A DNA stretch of 64,000 bases from positions 62,001-126,000 of the forward strand of contig CAMYLA010000020.1 of the NCBI GenBank assembly GCA_947259095.1, given 5' to 3'. The notes below the pieces were generated by a model that saw only the letters and a list, made by a program, of their open reading frames with translations, was not told the DNA's origin and did not search any database. Shown here in pieces: positions 45,985-55,437 of this stretch. Origin of the DNA: an uncultured Acidimicrobiaceae bacterium (GTDB lineage Bacteria; Actinomycetota; Acidimicrobiia; Acidimicrobiales; SZUA-35). Made by a program: the position numbers and the translations under genes. Position 1 is the first letter of the stretch; every line of letters starts with the position of its first letter.

Positions 45985-47201
45985 ACCAAACGTCCTCCCC
46001 ATCGGATCTGCCACCGTCGCATCCACCGCCGTCGGATCTACCGCTGTCGGACCTGCTGGTGATCGACCTGACCATTGCCAGAGCCGGGCCCACTGCGGTC
46101 CGCCAGCTCGCCGACTGGGGGGCCGACGTGATCCGTATCGAGCCACCCCTGGCATCGCCAACCGCCGGCAACCACCACTCCCCCGACTACCTCAACCTCC
46201 ACCGCAACAAACGAAGTCTGGCCCTCGATCTCAAGCGGCCAGAGGGCCGGGCGGTGCTACACCGCCTCGTCGGCTCGGCCGACGTGTTGGTCGAGAACAT
46301 GAGAACCCCGGTCAAGCACCGGCTGGGTTTCGACTGGGAGACGGTGTCGGCCCTGAATCCCCGACTGGTCATGGGCTCGATCTCGGGCTTCGGCCAGACC
46401 GGGCCATACGCCGAACGGGGTGGTGTCGACCAGATCGCCCAGGGCATGGGTGGCATGATGAGCATCACCGGGCTGCCCGGTCAGGGGCCGGTACGGGCCG
46501 GGGTCGCCATCTCAGACGTGACCGCAGGGCTGCAACTGGCGGTCGGCATCCTGGTCGCCCTCCACGAACGGGAGACCACCGGCCGGGGCCGGTGGGTTCA
46601 CACCTCGCTGCTGGAGTCGATGATCGGCATGCTCGACTTCCAGGCCGCACGATGGACCGTCGAGCGTGACCTGCCACCGCAGGCCGGTAACGACCACCCG
46701 ACCCAGGGGCCGATGGGGATGTACCGAACCGCCGATGGCCATATGAACATCGCCGCCCCCTGGGGCCGGATCTGGCGGCGGTTCTGTGAGGTGATCGAGC
46801 GGCCGGGTTTGCTGACCGACGGGCGTTTCGCCACCCCGGTCGACCGCTCGGCCAACCGGGAGGAGTTGAACGGCCAGATCACCGAGGCGCTGTCGACGAG
46901 AACCACCGCCGACTGGGTGATCGCCATGAACGAGGTCGGGATCCCCGCCGGCCCGGTCAACAACGTGGCCGAGACCTTCGCCGACCCCCAGGTGGAACAC
47001 CTCGGTGTCGCCGTGGCGGTCGAACACGACACGGTCGGTCCGATCGAGATCATCCGCAACGCCACCAACATCGACGGTGTGCCGAGCTCGATCCGCCGCC
47101 CGAGCCCCGATGTGGGCCAGCACTCCAAGGAAATCCTCGACGGCCTCGGGTTGACGGCAACCGAGATCGACGACCTGGTTGACCAGGGCGTCGTCCAATG
47201 A
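45981..47201 (+). CDS. CaiB/BaiF-type family III CoA transferase
   Basis: 406 residues. DLLVIDLTIARAGPTAVRQL, then WGADVIRIEPP, then NKRSLALDLKRPEGRAVLHR are family marks. The catalytic Asp is in RAGVAISDVTAGLQLAVGIL near residue 178. Transfers CoA between acids. N-terminal 25 residues are Pro/Ser-rich. Overlaps the preceding PhyH fragment by 4 bp and is followed by a ThDP enzyme on the same strand. Confidence 0.9.
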   Translation: MNQTSSPSDLPPSHPPPSDLPLSDLLVIDLTIARAGPTAVRQLADWGADVIRIEPPLASPTAGNHHSPDYLNLHRNKRSLALDLKRPEGRAVLHRLVGSADVLVENMRTPVKHRLGFDWETVSALNPRLVMGSISGFGQTGPYAERGGVDQIAQGMGGMMSITGLPGQGPVRAGVAISDVTAGLQLAVGILVALHERETTGRGRWVHTSLLESMIGMLDFQAARWTVERDLPPQAGNDHPTQGPMGMYRTADGHMNIAAPWGRIWRRFCEVIERPGLLTDGRFATPVDRSANREELNGQITEALSTRTTADWVIAMNEVGIPAGPVNNVAETFADPQVEHLGVAVAVEHDTVGPIEIIRNATNIDGVPSSIRRPSPDVGQHSKEILDGLGLTATEIDDLVDQGVVQ

Positions 47202-47221
47202 CCGGACCCTGTGGACCGCCG

Positions 47222-47278
47222 ATGGCCGGCCGGGTTGTCGAGGACCTGACCATCGACCTCCTCGAACGCCGGCGGTGA
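47222..47278 (+). CDS. 18-codon leader-like ORF coupled to the ThDP gene
   Basis: ATG GCC GGC CGG ... CGG TGA encodes 18 residues (MAGRVVEDLTIDLLERRR). Its TGA overlaps the GTG proposed as start of the next gene (GGTGACC). A terminating ribosome could restart there. It may instead be a remnant or chance ORF; no SD is convincing. Confidence 0.25.
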   Translation: MAGRVVEDLTIDLLERRR

Positions 47279-48951
47279 CCAGCGGCGTGCGCAACACCCC
47301 GGCCGCCATCCTGGCCGGCGCCCTTGGTCGCCACGGGGCCGATCTGGTGTTCGGCCTACCCGGCGGCGGACCGAACCTCGACGTGATCGAGGCCATGTCG
47401 GCAGGCGGTATTCGATTCGTGCTGGCACATGGGGAGACGTCGGCCGCCATCATGGCCGCGGTCTACGGTCACCTGACCGGTCGACTGTCGGCTGCGGTGG
47501 TGACGCGGGGCCCGGGGGCGGCCTCCGCGGTCAACGGGGCGGCGCAGGCCACCCTCGATCGCCATCCCCTGGTGTTGATCACCGACACCGTGCCCGCCGC
47601 CTCGGCCGACCGGATTGCCCATCAGCGGTTGGATCAGCCAAACATGCTCGGACCGGTGGTGAAGGCGTCGATCACGATCGGGTCCGACCCCGGCCTCGAT
47701 GAGCTCACCAACCTCCTGGGCCACGCGCTGGCGGCCCCGCCCGGAACGGTCCACCTCGACTACGACACCAGCGTCGTCCACCATCCCCACCCCGGCCTCT
47801 CCCCCGATCCGGCCTCCGAGGCAGCCCAGTCAGACCAGTCAGCCCGGTCACCGCGGTCAGCCGACACGGCAGCGTCAGTCGACGGAGCCGAGACGTCCGA
47901 CGGCCGGCGCATCCGGTCGCTGATCGCAGGGGCCGACCACCCGGTGGTGATCGCAGGCCTGGGGGCGATCGGCCCCGCAGATCGGCCGACCGCCACGCTC
48001 GACGCCCACCTGGAGGCGTTCGGGGCCCCGGTGCTCACCACCTACCAGGGGGTGGGAACGATGCCCAGCGAACATCGTCTGGCGGCCGGGCTGTTCACCA
48101 ACGGCGCCTCGGAGCGGCCGATCCTGGAACGGGCCGACCTGATCATCGCCATCGGCCTCGACATGGTCGAGCCGATACCGGCTCCTTGGTCCTACGGCGC
48201 GCCGGTGGTCTCGTTGGCATCGACGCCGACCATCTATCCCTATCTCCCGCTCGCCGCCGAGGTGATCGGTGACCCTACCCGGTTGGCGGCCCGACTTCTC
48301 ACCGGTGGGCATCGCTGGGCCCACGACGCCGGTGCTCCGCACCGGGAAGCGGTGCGGGCCGAGCTGCTGGCCGCCGGCGGCGTCGACGACCCAACCGTTC
48401 TCGGGCCGCTGGACGTGGTGACGGGGCTGATCGCCGCCGCCCCGGACGGGCTGATCACCACCGTCGATGCCGGCGCCCACTTCCTGGCCGTCATGCCGCT
48501 CTGGCCGGTCGTCGAACCGAGGCGGCTGCTCATCTCCAACGGCCTCGCCACCATGGGGTTCTCGATCCCCGCCGCCATCGCCGCCGGCCTGGCCAACCCC
48601 GGCCGACCGGTTCTTTGTCTGGTCGGTGACGGCGGGCTTGGCATGACGGCGGCCGAGCTCGAGACCATCAAGCGGCTGGGCCTGCCGGTGACGGTGGTGG
48701 TGTTCAACGACAGCACCCTCAGCCTGATCAGGATCAAGCAGCAACCCGGCCCCGACGACGCCGAGGTCGTTTCCTACCGGGAAACCGACTTCGCCACGGT
48801 GGCCCGGGGCTTCGGGTTGGAGGCGACGACCGTCGACGACCGGGCCGGGCTGGCTGCGGCACTTGCCGACCGGTGGGATCGGCCCCGTCTGATCGATGCC
48901 AGGATCGACCCGGCGCCGTACCGCCGGCTGCTCAGCCTGACACGGGGTTGA
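47275..48951 (+). CDS. Acetolactate-synthase-like thiamine diphosphate enzyme
   Basis: 558 residues from GTG 47275; the ORF-track start at 47179 lies within caiB. The Glu that activates ThDP is in AHGETSAAIMAAVYGHLTGR near residue 50, and the ThDP-binding motif is GDGGLGMTAAELETIKRLGL with FNDSTLSLI. It belongs to the pyruvate-oxidase/ALS group (decarboxylase, carboligase or oxalyl-CoA type). The middle domain has a Ser/Ala-rich insertion (residues about 180-200). No ALS small subunit or Ile pathway gene is near, so a catabolic role is more likely than isoleucine/valine synthesis. Confidence 0.8.
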   Translation: MTSGVRNTPAAILAGALGRHGADLVFGLPGGGPNLDVIEAMSAGGIRFVLAHGETSAAIMAAVYGHLTGRLSAAVVTRGPGAASAVNGAAQATLDRHPLVLITDTVPAASADRIAHQRLDQPNMLGPVVKASITIGSDPGLDELTNLLGHALAAPPGTVHLDYDTSVVHHPHPGLSPDPASEAAQSDQSARSPRSADTAASVDGAETSDGRRIRSLIAGADHPVVIAGLGAIGPADRPTATLDAHLEAFGAPVLTTYQGVGTMPSEHRLAAGLFTNGASERPILERADLIIAIGLDMVEPIPAPWSYGAPVVSLASTPTIYPYLPLAAEVIGDPTRLAARLLTGGHRWAHDAGAPHREAVRAELLAAGGVDDPTVLGPLDVVTGLIAAAPDGLITTVDAGAHFLAVMPLWPVVEPRRLLISNGLATMGFSIPAAIAAGLANPGRPVLCLVGDGGLGMTAAELETIKRLGLPVTVVVFNDSTLSLIRIKQQPGPDDAEVVSYRETDFATVARGFGLEATTVDDRAGLAAALADRWDRPRLIDARIDPAPYRRLLSLTRG

Positions 48952-49061
48952 TCCAAGGTGCTATACCGGAGCTTCGAGCGTCGTCACCGGCCCTGATCAA
49001 CCGGGAACGGTGGCCTTGCCCGGGCGAAATCCACGAGTGAGCAGAGAACGGAGTCAACCAG

Positions 49062-49586
49062 ATGTCAGTGACCGTTTCGAAATTCATCGACGTGTCCGAG
49101 GGGCTGCAACCGAACCAGTTCAGCGTCGGCGATCGGGAGCAGATCAGCTCGATCAGCGACCTCGACCCCACCTACCGCCAGCTCATGGACAAGCCGATCG
49201 CCTGCGTGATGGCGGTGATGGGTGGTGACGGCCGCCCAAACCTGACCCCGATGTGGTTCGACTACGAGGGCGACAAGGTGCTGATCAACGTGGCGGCCCA
49301 GCGACGCAAGACCGACTGGATCCGAAACAACCCCCAGGTCTCCATCCTCATCATGAACCCGGAGAACATGTACCACTGGCTGAGCATCAAGGTCACGGTC
49401 GAACGGGAGGTCTTCGAGGACGACCCGGACGAGGGCCAACGGGTCACCGAGCAGCTCAACCGGATCTGGCGCAAGTACGTCGGCGAGGGCGACGAGTACG
49501 GCCTTCGGGACCCCTCGATCGAGGAGCGGCGGGTGCTGTTCGAATGCAAGGTCGACCGCATCGCCACCTTCGGCGTACCCGGCTGA
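49062..49586 (+). CDS. PPOX/pyridoxamine 5'-phosphate oxidase-like split beta-barrel protein
   Basis: 174 residues with AACGGAG ahead of the ATG. Core MDKPIACVMAVMGGDGRPNL then TPMWFDYEGDKVLINVAAQR and RKTDWIRNNPQVSILIMNPE. This is the flavin or F420-binding split barrel common in actinobacteria. Usually reduces F420-dependent or heme-like substrates. Same strand as the flanking FAD monooxygenase, 19 bp apart. Confidence 0.85.
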   Translation: MSVTVSKFIDVSEGLQPNQFSVGDREQISSISDLDPTYRQLMDKPIACVMAVMGGDGRPNLTPMWFDYEGDKVLINVAAQRRKTDWIRNNPQVSILIMNPENMYHWLSIKVTVEREVFEDDPDEGQRVTEQLNRIWRKYVGEGDEYGLRDPSIEERRVLFECKVDRIATFGVPG

Positions 49587-49604
49587 TCCCGGCCGATCCC
49601 GACC

Positions 49605-50789
49605 GTGGACAGGCTGCAGGTTGGCGTCGTCGGAGGTTCGCTCGGGGGGTTGCACGCGGCCTGCCTGCTGCGCGACGCCGGCCACGAGGTGACGGTGTTC
49701 GAGCGATCGTCGCATGAGCTCGAAGAGCGAGGCGCCGGCATCGGTTTCCTCCGAGCGACCTACCGCTACCCGGTGGAGCGCGGCGGCGTGGACCTGCGGC
49801 AGATCAGCGTCGCCACCGACCACATCCGCTACCTCCATCGCGACGGATCGGTGGTGGTCGATCTCCCCCACCGCTACCTGTTCAGCTCCTGGAACACCGT
49901 GTACCGCGGCATGCTCGACTGCTTCGACCGCAGCCGGTACCTGCTCGGCCATGAACTTGTCGACTTCTCCCAGACCGACGACGGGGTGGCGGCCCGGTTC
50001 GCCAACCGCGTGGCCTTCGAGGGCGACCTGCTGGTGGCGGCCGACGGGATCGGGTCGCTGGTGCGATCCCGGCTCCAGCCCCAGGCCCGAACCGACTACG
50101 CCGGCTACGTGGCCTGGCGAGGCATGGTGCCCGAGTCCTCGTTGCCTGACGAGGTGGTCCGGCGGCTCGGCGACGCGGTGACCTACCACGTCCACGCCAA
50201 CAGCCACATCCTCATCTATCCGATCCCCAACGCCGCCGGGGAGGTGGCGGCCGGGTGTCGCCTGCTCAACTTCGTGTGGTATCGCAACTACCTGTCAGGC
50301 GGCGACCTGGAGGATCTGCTGACCGATCGATCCGGCGCGGTGCGGGACCTGTCGGTTCCACCCGGTGCGGTCGCCGAGCATCATGTGGCCGAACTTCGGG
50401 CCACCGCCCGCGCCAGACTGCCGGCGCCGATGGCGGCGGTGGTGTCTGCGGCGGAGCAACCGTTCCTCCAGACCATCTACGACGTCGTGGTCGAGCGGCT
50501 GGCCTTCGGCCGGATCTGCCTCCTCGGCGATGCCGGGTTCGCAGTCCGCCCCCACGCCGCCGCCGGCACGGCCAAGGCCGCGGCCGAGGCCTGGGCCCTC
50601 GTCGAAGCCCTCTCCGGATCACAGACCGTCGATGAGGGCCTGAAGCGGTGGGAACCGGCGCAGTTGACGCTCGGCCGGAACCTCACGGAACGGACCAGGA
50701 GGATCGGTCGACGAAGTCAGGTCGACAACACCTGGGACCCGACCGATGCCGACAACCTCTTCGGCCTGCACCACCCGGGTGACCAGTGA
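49605..50789 (+). CDS. FAD-dependent aromatic-type monooxygenase
   Basis: 394 residues, GTG start. FAD site VGVVGGSLGGLHAACLLRDA; motif DLLVAADGIGSLVRSRL; second FAD motif ICLLGDAGFAVRPHAAAGTA. These mark class A flavoprotein hydroxylases, and the GDAGFAVRPHAAAGTAKA segment resembles 2,6-dihydroxypyridine 3-monooxygenase. Substrate is unproven. The DUF3500 gene starts in its stop (GTGA). Confidence 0.85.
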   Translation: MDRLQVGVVGGSLGGLHAACLLRDAGHEVTVFERSSHELEERGAGIGFLRATYRYPVERGGVDLRQISVATDHIRYLHRDGSVVVDLPHRYLFSSWNTVYRGMLDCFDRSRYLLGHELVDFSQTDDGVAARFANRVAFEGDLLVAADGIGSLVRSRLQPQARTDYAGYVAWRGMVPESSLPDEVVRRLGDAVTYHVHANSHILIYPIPNAAGEVAAGCRLLNFVWYRNYLSGGDLEDLLTDRSGAVRDLSVPPGAVAEHHVAELRATARARLPAPMAAVVSAAEQPFLQTIYDVVVERLAFGRICLLGDAGFAVRPHAAAGTAKAAAEAWALVEALSGSQTVDEGLKRWEPAQLTLGRNLTERTRRIGRRSQVDNTWDPTDADNLFGLHHPGDQ

Positions 50790-51910
50790 TCGCCGGGAAC
50801 CCAGCCGAGGCCATGGCCGACGCCGCCGCCGAGTTGCTGGCCGCCCTGACGGCAGATCAACGAGCCGAGGCCTGCTGGCCGTTCCCCGCAGACGACGAAC
50901 GTCGGCGGTGGTTCTACACCCCGACCGATCACGGCGGCCTCTCATTGGCTGCGATGGATTCGACCCAACACCGATTGGTTCACCGGTTGTTGGCCACCGG
51001 GCTGTCGAGGCCCGGGTATGTCACCGCGGCGATCATCATGGCCCAGGAGAACATCCTCGACGAATTCGAGGGGTTCGCCGTGGACTTCGAACGGGACCGT
51101 GGCCGGGACCCGATGCTGTACTGGATCGCCGTGTTCGGCGAACCGAGCCCAGACGGCCGCTGGAGCTGGCGATTCGGCGGCCATCATCTCTCCCTACACT
51201 TCACCCTCGACGGCGGGCGGGTGGTCGGCGCCACCCCGTGCTTCATGGGGGCCGATCCGGCGACCAGCCCCCTGCTGGGGCCGCACCTCCACCGGCCCCT
51301 CGGCGGGGCCGAAGACCTGGGCCGGCAGCTGGTGCGGTCGCTGAACGAGGAGCAGGCGGCCCTGGCGGTGGTGGCACCGGCCCCACCGACCGACATCGTC
51401 GGCTCGAACCGGAGCCGCCTGGCCGAAGGTGATCGGCCCCTGCCCCTACCCGAGATCTGGCGGCAGCGTTTCGAAGGTGACCTCGACCGCGCCCTCAGCC
51501 GAGCTGACCGTCTGACCGCGGCCGAGCTCGACCTGCAACCGGTCCACGTCGACGCGGTTGCGTTCTCCTCGGTCCCGAAGGGCATCCCGGCCGGTGAGCT
51601 CGATCGCTCCCAGCAGGAGATCCTCCGGGCACTCCTGGCAACCTATGTCGGCCGTATCCGCGACGATCTCGCCGACGCCCAGCTGGCCGCATTCGCCGGC
51701 GACGGGCTGCATCGGCTCAGCTTCGTCTGGGCCGGGGCCACCGATGTCGGCCTGCCCCACTACTACCGGATCCAGGGCGGGGACCTGTTCGTCGAGTACG
51801 ACAACGCCCAACGGGGCGGCAACCACATCCACACCGTGTGGCGGGACCTGTCGCTGGACTTCGGCGGTGATCCACTGGCCGAGCACTACACCAGCGGCCA
51901 CCGTCACTGA
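50786..51910 (+). CDS. DUF3500 protein
   Basis: 374 residues from GTG 50786, overlapping the stop of the previous gene by 4 bp. DUF3500 marks: RRWFYTPTDHGGLSLAAMDS, WSWRFGGHHLSLHFTLDGGR and HYYRIQGGDLFVEYDNAQRG with NHIHTVWRDLSLDFG near the end. Conserved His/Asp positions suggest an enzyme, but no function is known. It ends the plus-strand run and faces sucD. Confidence 0.85.
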   Translation: MIAGNPAEAMADAAAELLAALTADQRAEACWPFPADDERRRWFYTPTDHGGLSLAAMDSTQHRLVHRLLATGLSRPGYVTAAIIMAQENILDEFEGFAVDFERDRGRDPMLYWIAVFGEPSPDGRWSWRFGGHHLSLHFTLDGGRVVGATPCFMGADPATSPLLGPHLHRPLGGAEDLGRQLVRSLNEEQAALAVVAPAPPTDIVGSNRSRLAEGDRPLPLPEIWRQRFEGDLDRALSRADRLTAAELDLQPVHVDAVAFSSVPKGIPAGELDRSQQEILRALLATYVGRIRDDLADAQLAAFAGDGLHRLSFVWAGATDVGLPHYYRIQGGDLFVEYDNAQRGGNHIHTVWRDLSLDFGGDPLAEHYTSGHRH

Positions 51911-51939
51911 GCTGCGGCCGGGGAAGCCTGGGGCCGGGA

Positions 51940-52827
51940 TCAGCGCAGCTGATTGGCGATCACCTGGGGGATCTGCCACGGCACGTCGACCACGGTGACC
52001 CCGGCCTCGGTCAGCGCCGCCCGCTTGGAGCGGTAGGTACCGGTGTCGCCCTCGACGATGGCACCGGCGTGGCCCATACGTTTCCCGGGCGGCGAGGCGG
52101 ACCCGGCCAGGAACGAGACCACCGGCTTCTTCGATCGGGCGATCACCGAGGCTGCGTCCTCCTCCTTGCGGCCGCCGATCTCACCTATGAGCACGATGGC
52201 CTCGGTGGAGGAGTCGTCCTCGAGGGCCTGGAACGCCTCGGCCGTCGAGGTGCCCGACACCGGGTCGCCGCCGATGCCGAGGAAGGCCGACTGACCATAG
52301 CCGGCTCTGGTCAACTCCACGGCGGCCAGCGTGCCAAGCGAGCCGCTGCGAGAGATGACCCCGACCGGGCCGGGGGTGAAGATCCGATCGTCGAAAGCCG
52401 GCATGAAACCGACGAAGGCCTGCCCCGGGGTGACCACCCCGGCGGTGTTGGGACCGATGATCCGACTGCCGTTCCCGGCTGCGGCGGCGATCATGGCCAT
52501 CGTGTCGTGGACCGGAATGAACTCGGTCAACACCACGATCAGCCGGGCCCGGGCCGCGACGGCATCCTCCACCGCCGCTCTGGCCCCGGCCGCGGGGATG
52601 AACAGCACCGCCACGTCGACCCCCGGCCGGTCGCCGTCGGCCAATCCCGTCGCAGCATCGCAGGCGGAGGCGAACACCGGTACCCCGAGGTGCTCGGTCC
52701 CGGCCTTGCGGGGGTTGACCCCGCCGACGATGTTGGTGCCGTAGGCTTGCATCTTCTCGGTCCAGAACGTGCCCTGCTTGCCGGTGATGCCCTGCACCAG
52801 GACCCGGTCCGTTGCGGTCACGATCAC
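51940..52827 (-). CDS. SucD-like (ADP-forming) acyl-CoA ligase alpha subunit
   Basis: 295 residues. CoA-binding start VLVQGITGKQGTFWTEKMQA; the phospho-His is in GKRMGHAGAIVEGD (His253); VISRSGSLGTLAAVELTRAG and IGEIGGRKEEDAASV follow. This is a succinyl-CoA-synthetase-type subunit, also found in malate- and other acid-CoA ligases. The GTG/ATG start overlaps the beta-subunit stop by 4 bp. Position after an acylating aldehyde dehydrogenase suggests a non-succinate acyl-CoA, possibly sulfoacetyl-CoA (inference). Confidence 0.85.
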   Translation of the reverse strand: MIVTATDRVLVQGITGKQGTFWTEKMQAYGTNIVGGVNPRKAGTEHLGVPVFASACDAATGLADGDRPGVDVAVLFIPAAGARAAVEDAVAARARLIVVLTEFIPVHDTMAMIAAAAGNGSRIIGPNTAGVVTPGQAFVGFMPAFDDRIFTPGPVGVISRSGSLGTLAAVELTRAGYGQSAFLGIGGDPVSGTSTAEAFQALEDDSSTEAIVLIGEIGGRKEEDAASVIARSKKPVVSFLAGSASPPGKRMGHAGAIVEGDTGTYRSKRAALTEAGVTVVDVPWQIPQVIANQLR

Positions 52828-53903
52828 CGCTGGTCACCTCCGGTCCCGCCGTTTCCGGCTGCGGCGGCCACTGCGGCCTTCACTGCGCCTTCCATGGTCT
52901 CGTGCGGTTCGTAGCCCAGCTCACGAACCATCCGGCGGGCCTCGTCCTGGCCGGTCCCGCTGATGCTGAAGTCGACGGGGATGCCGGGCGACAGTTTGCG
53001 CCAGGCCTCGACCACACCGGCGGTCATCACGTCGCAGCGGGCGAAGGCCCCACAGAAGTTGACCAGCAGGCTGCGAACCCCGGGCTGGGAAAGCACCAGT
53101 TCGAGGGCCGGGGTGGCCTTGGTGTAGGCGTCGCCGCCGATCTCCAGGAAGTTGGCCGGAGCCCCACCCTCATGGACGATGGCATCCATGGTGGCCATGG
53201 TCAGGCCGGCGCCGTTTGCCAGGACCGCAATGTCGCCTCCAAGCTCGATCAGCCGCAAACCCTGTGCTGTGGCGGCCCGTTCCCGTTCGGTTCCCTGGTC
53301 GGCCGGCTCCGGTGGGTGATCCTGGCGGTAGGACGCCGAGTCGTCGAGCTCGACCTTGGCATCGAGCGCAATCCGTTCCCCGGCCGGGGTGACGGCCAGC
53401 GGGTTGATCTCCACCAGCAACGCATCGAGGCCGGCGAAGGCGTCGACGATGGCAGCGGTGAACTCGTCCGCCGGTTCGAACCCGGCGGCGGGGATGACCG
53501 TCCGCTCGATGGTCTCGGTCATCGACTCGATCTCAACGCCCCCCTGCTCCGATCTCATCAGCAGCGGTCGGCCTGCCGAAGGATCGATCATGACCGAGAG
53601 GTAGGTCTCGGCTGCGATATCCACCGCCTCCTCGACCAGCACCTCGACCACCGTCTCGTCGTTCAGCGTCGAGCCCAGCAATCGGTCGGCCGCCTCGAAT
53701 GCCCCGGTCGGGTCATCCACGACCACCACCCCACCGGCCTTGCCCCGACCGCCGGACCGGATCTGAGCCTTGACCGCGACCCGGCCGCCGAGTTCGGCCG
53801 CCGCCGACCGGGCCGCGGCGGCGCTCGTGACCAGCCGGCCCGCCGGTACCGGTACGCCCCGGGCCGCCAGCAGCTGTTTCGCCTGATGTTCGGTGAGTTT
53901 CAC
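52824..53903 (-). CDS. SucC-like acyl-CoA ligase beta subunit
   Basis: 359 residues from GTG 53903 (VKLTEHQAKQLLAARGVPVP). ATP-grasp domain: GGRVAVKAQIRSGGRGKAGG, ALLVEINPLAVTPAGERIALDA, and the CoA-ligase domain VNFCGAFARCDVMTAGVVEA. Pairs with the following alpha subunit to make acid plus ATP from acyl-CoA, or the reverse. It lies 10 bp after the aldehyde dehydrogenase. Confidence 0.85.
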   Translation of the reverse strand: MKLTEHQAKQLLAARGVPVPAGRLVTSAAAARSAAAELGGRVAVKAQIRSGGRGKAGGVVVVDDPTGAFEAADRLLGSTLNDETVVEVLVEEAVDIAAETYLSVMIDPSAGRPLLMRSEQGGVEIESMTETIERTVIPAAGFEPADEFTAAIVDAFAGLDALLVEINPLAVTPAGERIALDAKVELDDSASYRQDHPPEPADQGTERERAATAQGLRLIELGGDIAVLANGAGLTMATMDAIVHEGGAPANFLEIGGDAYTKATPALELVLSQPGVRSLLVNFCGAFARCDVMTAGVVEAWRKLSPGIPVDFSISGTGQDEARRMVRELGYEPHETMEGAVKAAVAAAAGNGGTGGDQR

Positions 53904-53913
53904 AGCTTGGCAC

Positions 53914-55341
53914 TCAGTCCGGCCGGTGGCCGACGGCCTGCCAGTGCGCACCGAACAGTTCCTCCTCGCCCGGTTCGTCCGGCGGGATCGTTCGGACCAG
54001 GTGGGTGATGTTGATGAAGTGCTCGATGTTCAGGTTCTCGCTGATCGAGTTGCCGGCCCAGGTGCCACAGCCCATCGTGAGGGTGAACGGCATGGCATTG
54101 TCGAACGAGCCGCCGTTGCCGAAGGTGTGGGCCTGGTTGACGAGGACCCGGACCACCGGCAGGTCGGCGGCCAATCTGGCGGCCCGGTCCTGGTCTGCGG
54201 TGTGGATGCCGACCGAGTGCCCGATGCCCTGCACCCGCAGCACCCTTTCGACCAGTTCCATGGCCTCGGCGAAATCGTGGGCCCGGTACACGGTCAGGAC
54301 GAGCGAGAGCTTCTCGCCGGTCATCGCTCGATCGGGACCGGGCGCCGGCTCCTCCACCATCACGAAGCGGTCGTCGTCGCTGCCGCCCAGCTCGAAGGCG
54401 GCCCGGAGGTCCCGGTAGTCCTTGGCGATCAACCGCCGGTCGAGGGCGCCGTCCGGGAACAGCCTGGTCACCACCCGCTCCGCCTCGTCGGGGGTCGCCA
54501 GGTGGCCGCCGGCATCGACCAGGGCGGCGATGGCCCGGTCGTAGACGTCGTCGAGGATGATCACCGAGTTCTCCGAGGAACACGAGGTGGCGTTGTCGAA
54601 GGTCTTGGAGGCGGTGATCTTGGCTGCTGCGTCGCCGAGGTCGGCCGAGGAGTCGATGATGACCGGGACGTTGCCGGCCCCGACCCCGATGGCCGGGGTG
54701 CCGCTGGTGTAGGCCCGGCGCACGTTGTTCTGGGACCCGGTGGCCACGATCAAATCGGCGGCCGCCATCAATTCCTCGGTCATCTCCCGGGACACCGGAG
54801 CCGGCAGGACCTGGACAAGATCCTCCGGGGCCCCGATCTTCGCCAGCTCGGACCGGGCCAGATCGACTGCGGTCGAGGTTGTCGACCAGCCGCTCGGCGA
54901 CGGGGCGATCACCACGGCGTTTCGGCCCTTGACGGCCATCATCGCCTTGTTGATGGGGGTGGCCGCCGGGTTCGTCGACGGGGTGATGGCCGCAACCACC
55001 CCGACCGGCTTTGCGTACTTGGTCATGCCTCGAGCGGGATCGTCCTCGATGATCCCGACGGTCCTGGCCCGCAGCAGGTCTCGCAGGGTCCCGAACGTCT
55101 TGCGCTGGTTCTTGACCACTTTGTCCGCCACGTTGCCAAGGCCGGTGTCGGCAACGGCCAACTCGGCCAGTGCCAGGGCGTTCTCGGGCCGGTAGATCGA
55201 CCAGGCGATGGCGGTCACGGCGGCGTCGACCTGGCCCTGATCGGCCGAGGCGAACCGGTCCATGGCCGCCCGTGCCCGTTCGACGGCGACGGTGACGGGA
55301 CCGGCGTCGATGGCCGCCGCCCGTTCGGCTTCCATGGTCAT
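53914..55341 (-). CDS. CoA-acylating aldehyde dehydrogenase (SauS-like)
   Basis: 475 residues. Starts VTVAVERARAAMDRFASADQ; PVGVVAAITPSTNPAATPIN; nucleophile Cys254 in FDNATSCSSENSVII. Its C-terminal FTLTMGCGTWAGNSISENLN and HFINITHLVRTIPPDE resemble sulfoacetaldehyde and acetaldehyde acylating dehydrogenases. It should oxidise an aldehyde to an acyl-CoA with NAD(P). Followed by SucCD-like subunits, it looks like an energy-conserving aldehyde oxidation unit. The aldehyde itself is not shown by sequence. Confidence 0.85.
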   Translation of the reverse strand: MTMEAERAAAIDAGPVTVAVERARAAMDRFASADQGQVDAAVTAIAWSIYRPENALALAELAVADTGLGNVADKVVKNQRKTFGTLRDLLRARTVGIIEDDPARGMTKYAKPVGVVAAITPSTNPAATPINKAMMAVKGRNAVVIAPSPSGWSTTSTAVDLARSELAKIGAPEDLVQVLPAPVSREMTEELMAAADLIVATGSQNNVRRAYTSGTPAIGVGAGNVPVIIDSSADLGDAAAKITASKTFDNATSCSSENSVIILDDVYDRAIAALVDAGGHLATPDEAERVVTRLFPDGALDRRLIAKDYRDLRAAFELGGSDDDRFVMVEEPAPGPDRAMTGEKLSLVLTVYRAHDFAEAMELVERVLRVQGIGHSVGIHTADQDRAARLAADLPVVRVLVNQAHTFGNGGSFDNAMPFTLTMGCGTWAGNSISENLNIEHFINITHLVRTIPPDEPGEEELFGAHWQAVGHRPD

Positions 55342-55437
55342 GTTGCCTCCTCGTTTCCTCGTTGCAGCATCGGGCGCTTCGGGCCGACATGGCGAGGCTA
55401 CTGGCCGGTCGTCGCCCTCACCGCTTCGCAGCCCCGA

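Noticed and set aside
47275-48951. Xsc (sulfoacetaldehyde acetyltransferase) as identity of the ThDP enzyme
   Set aside because: The N-terminal motif (FGLPGGGPNLD) and length fit the acetolactate-synthase group better than Xsc; no Pta partner is adjacent.
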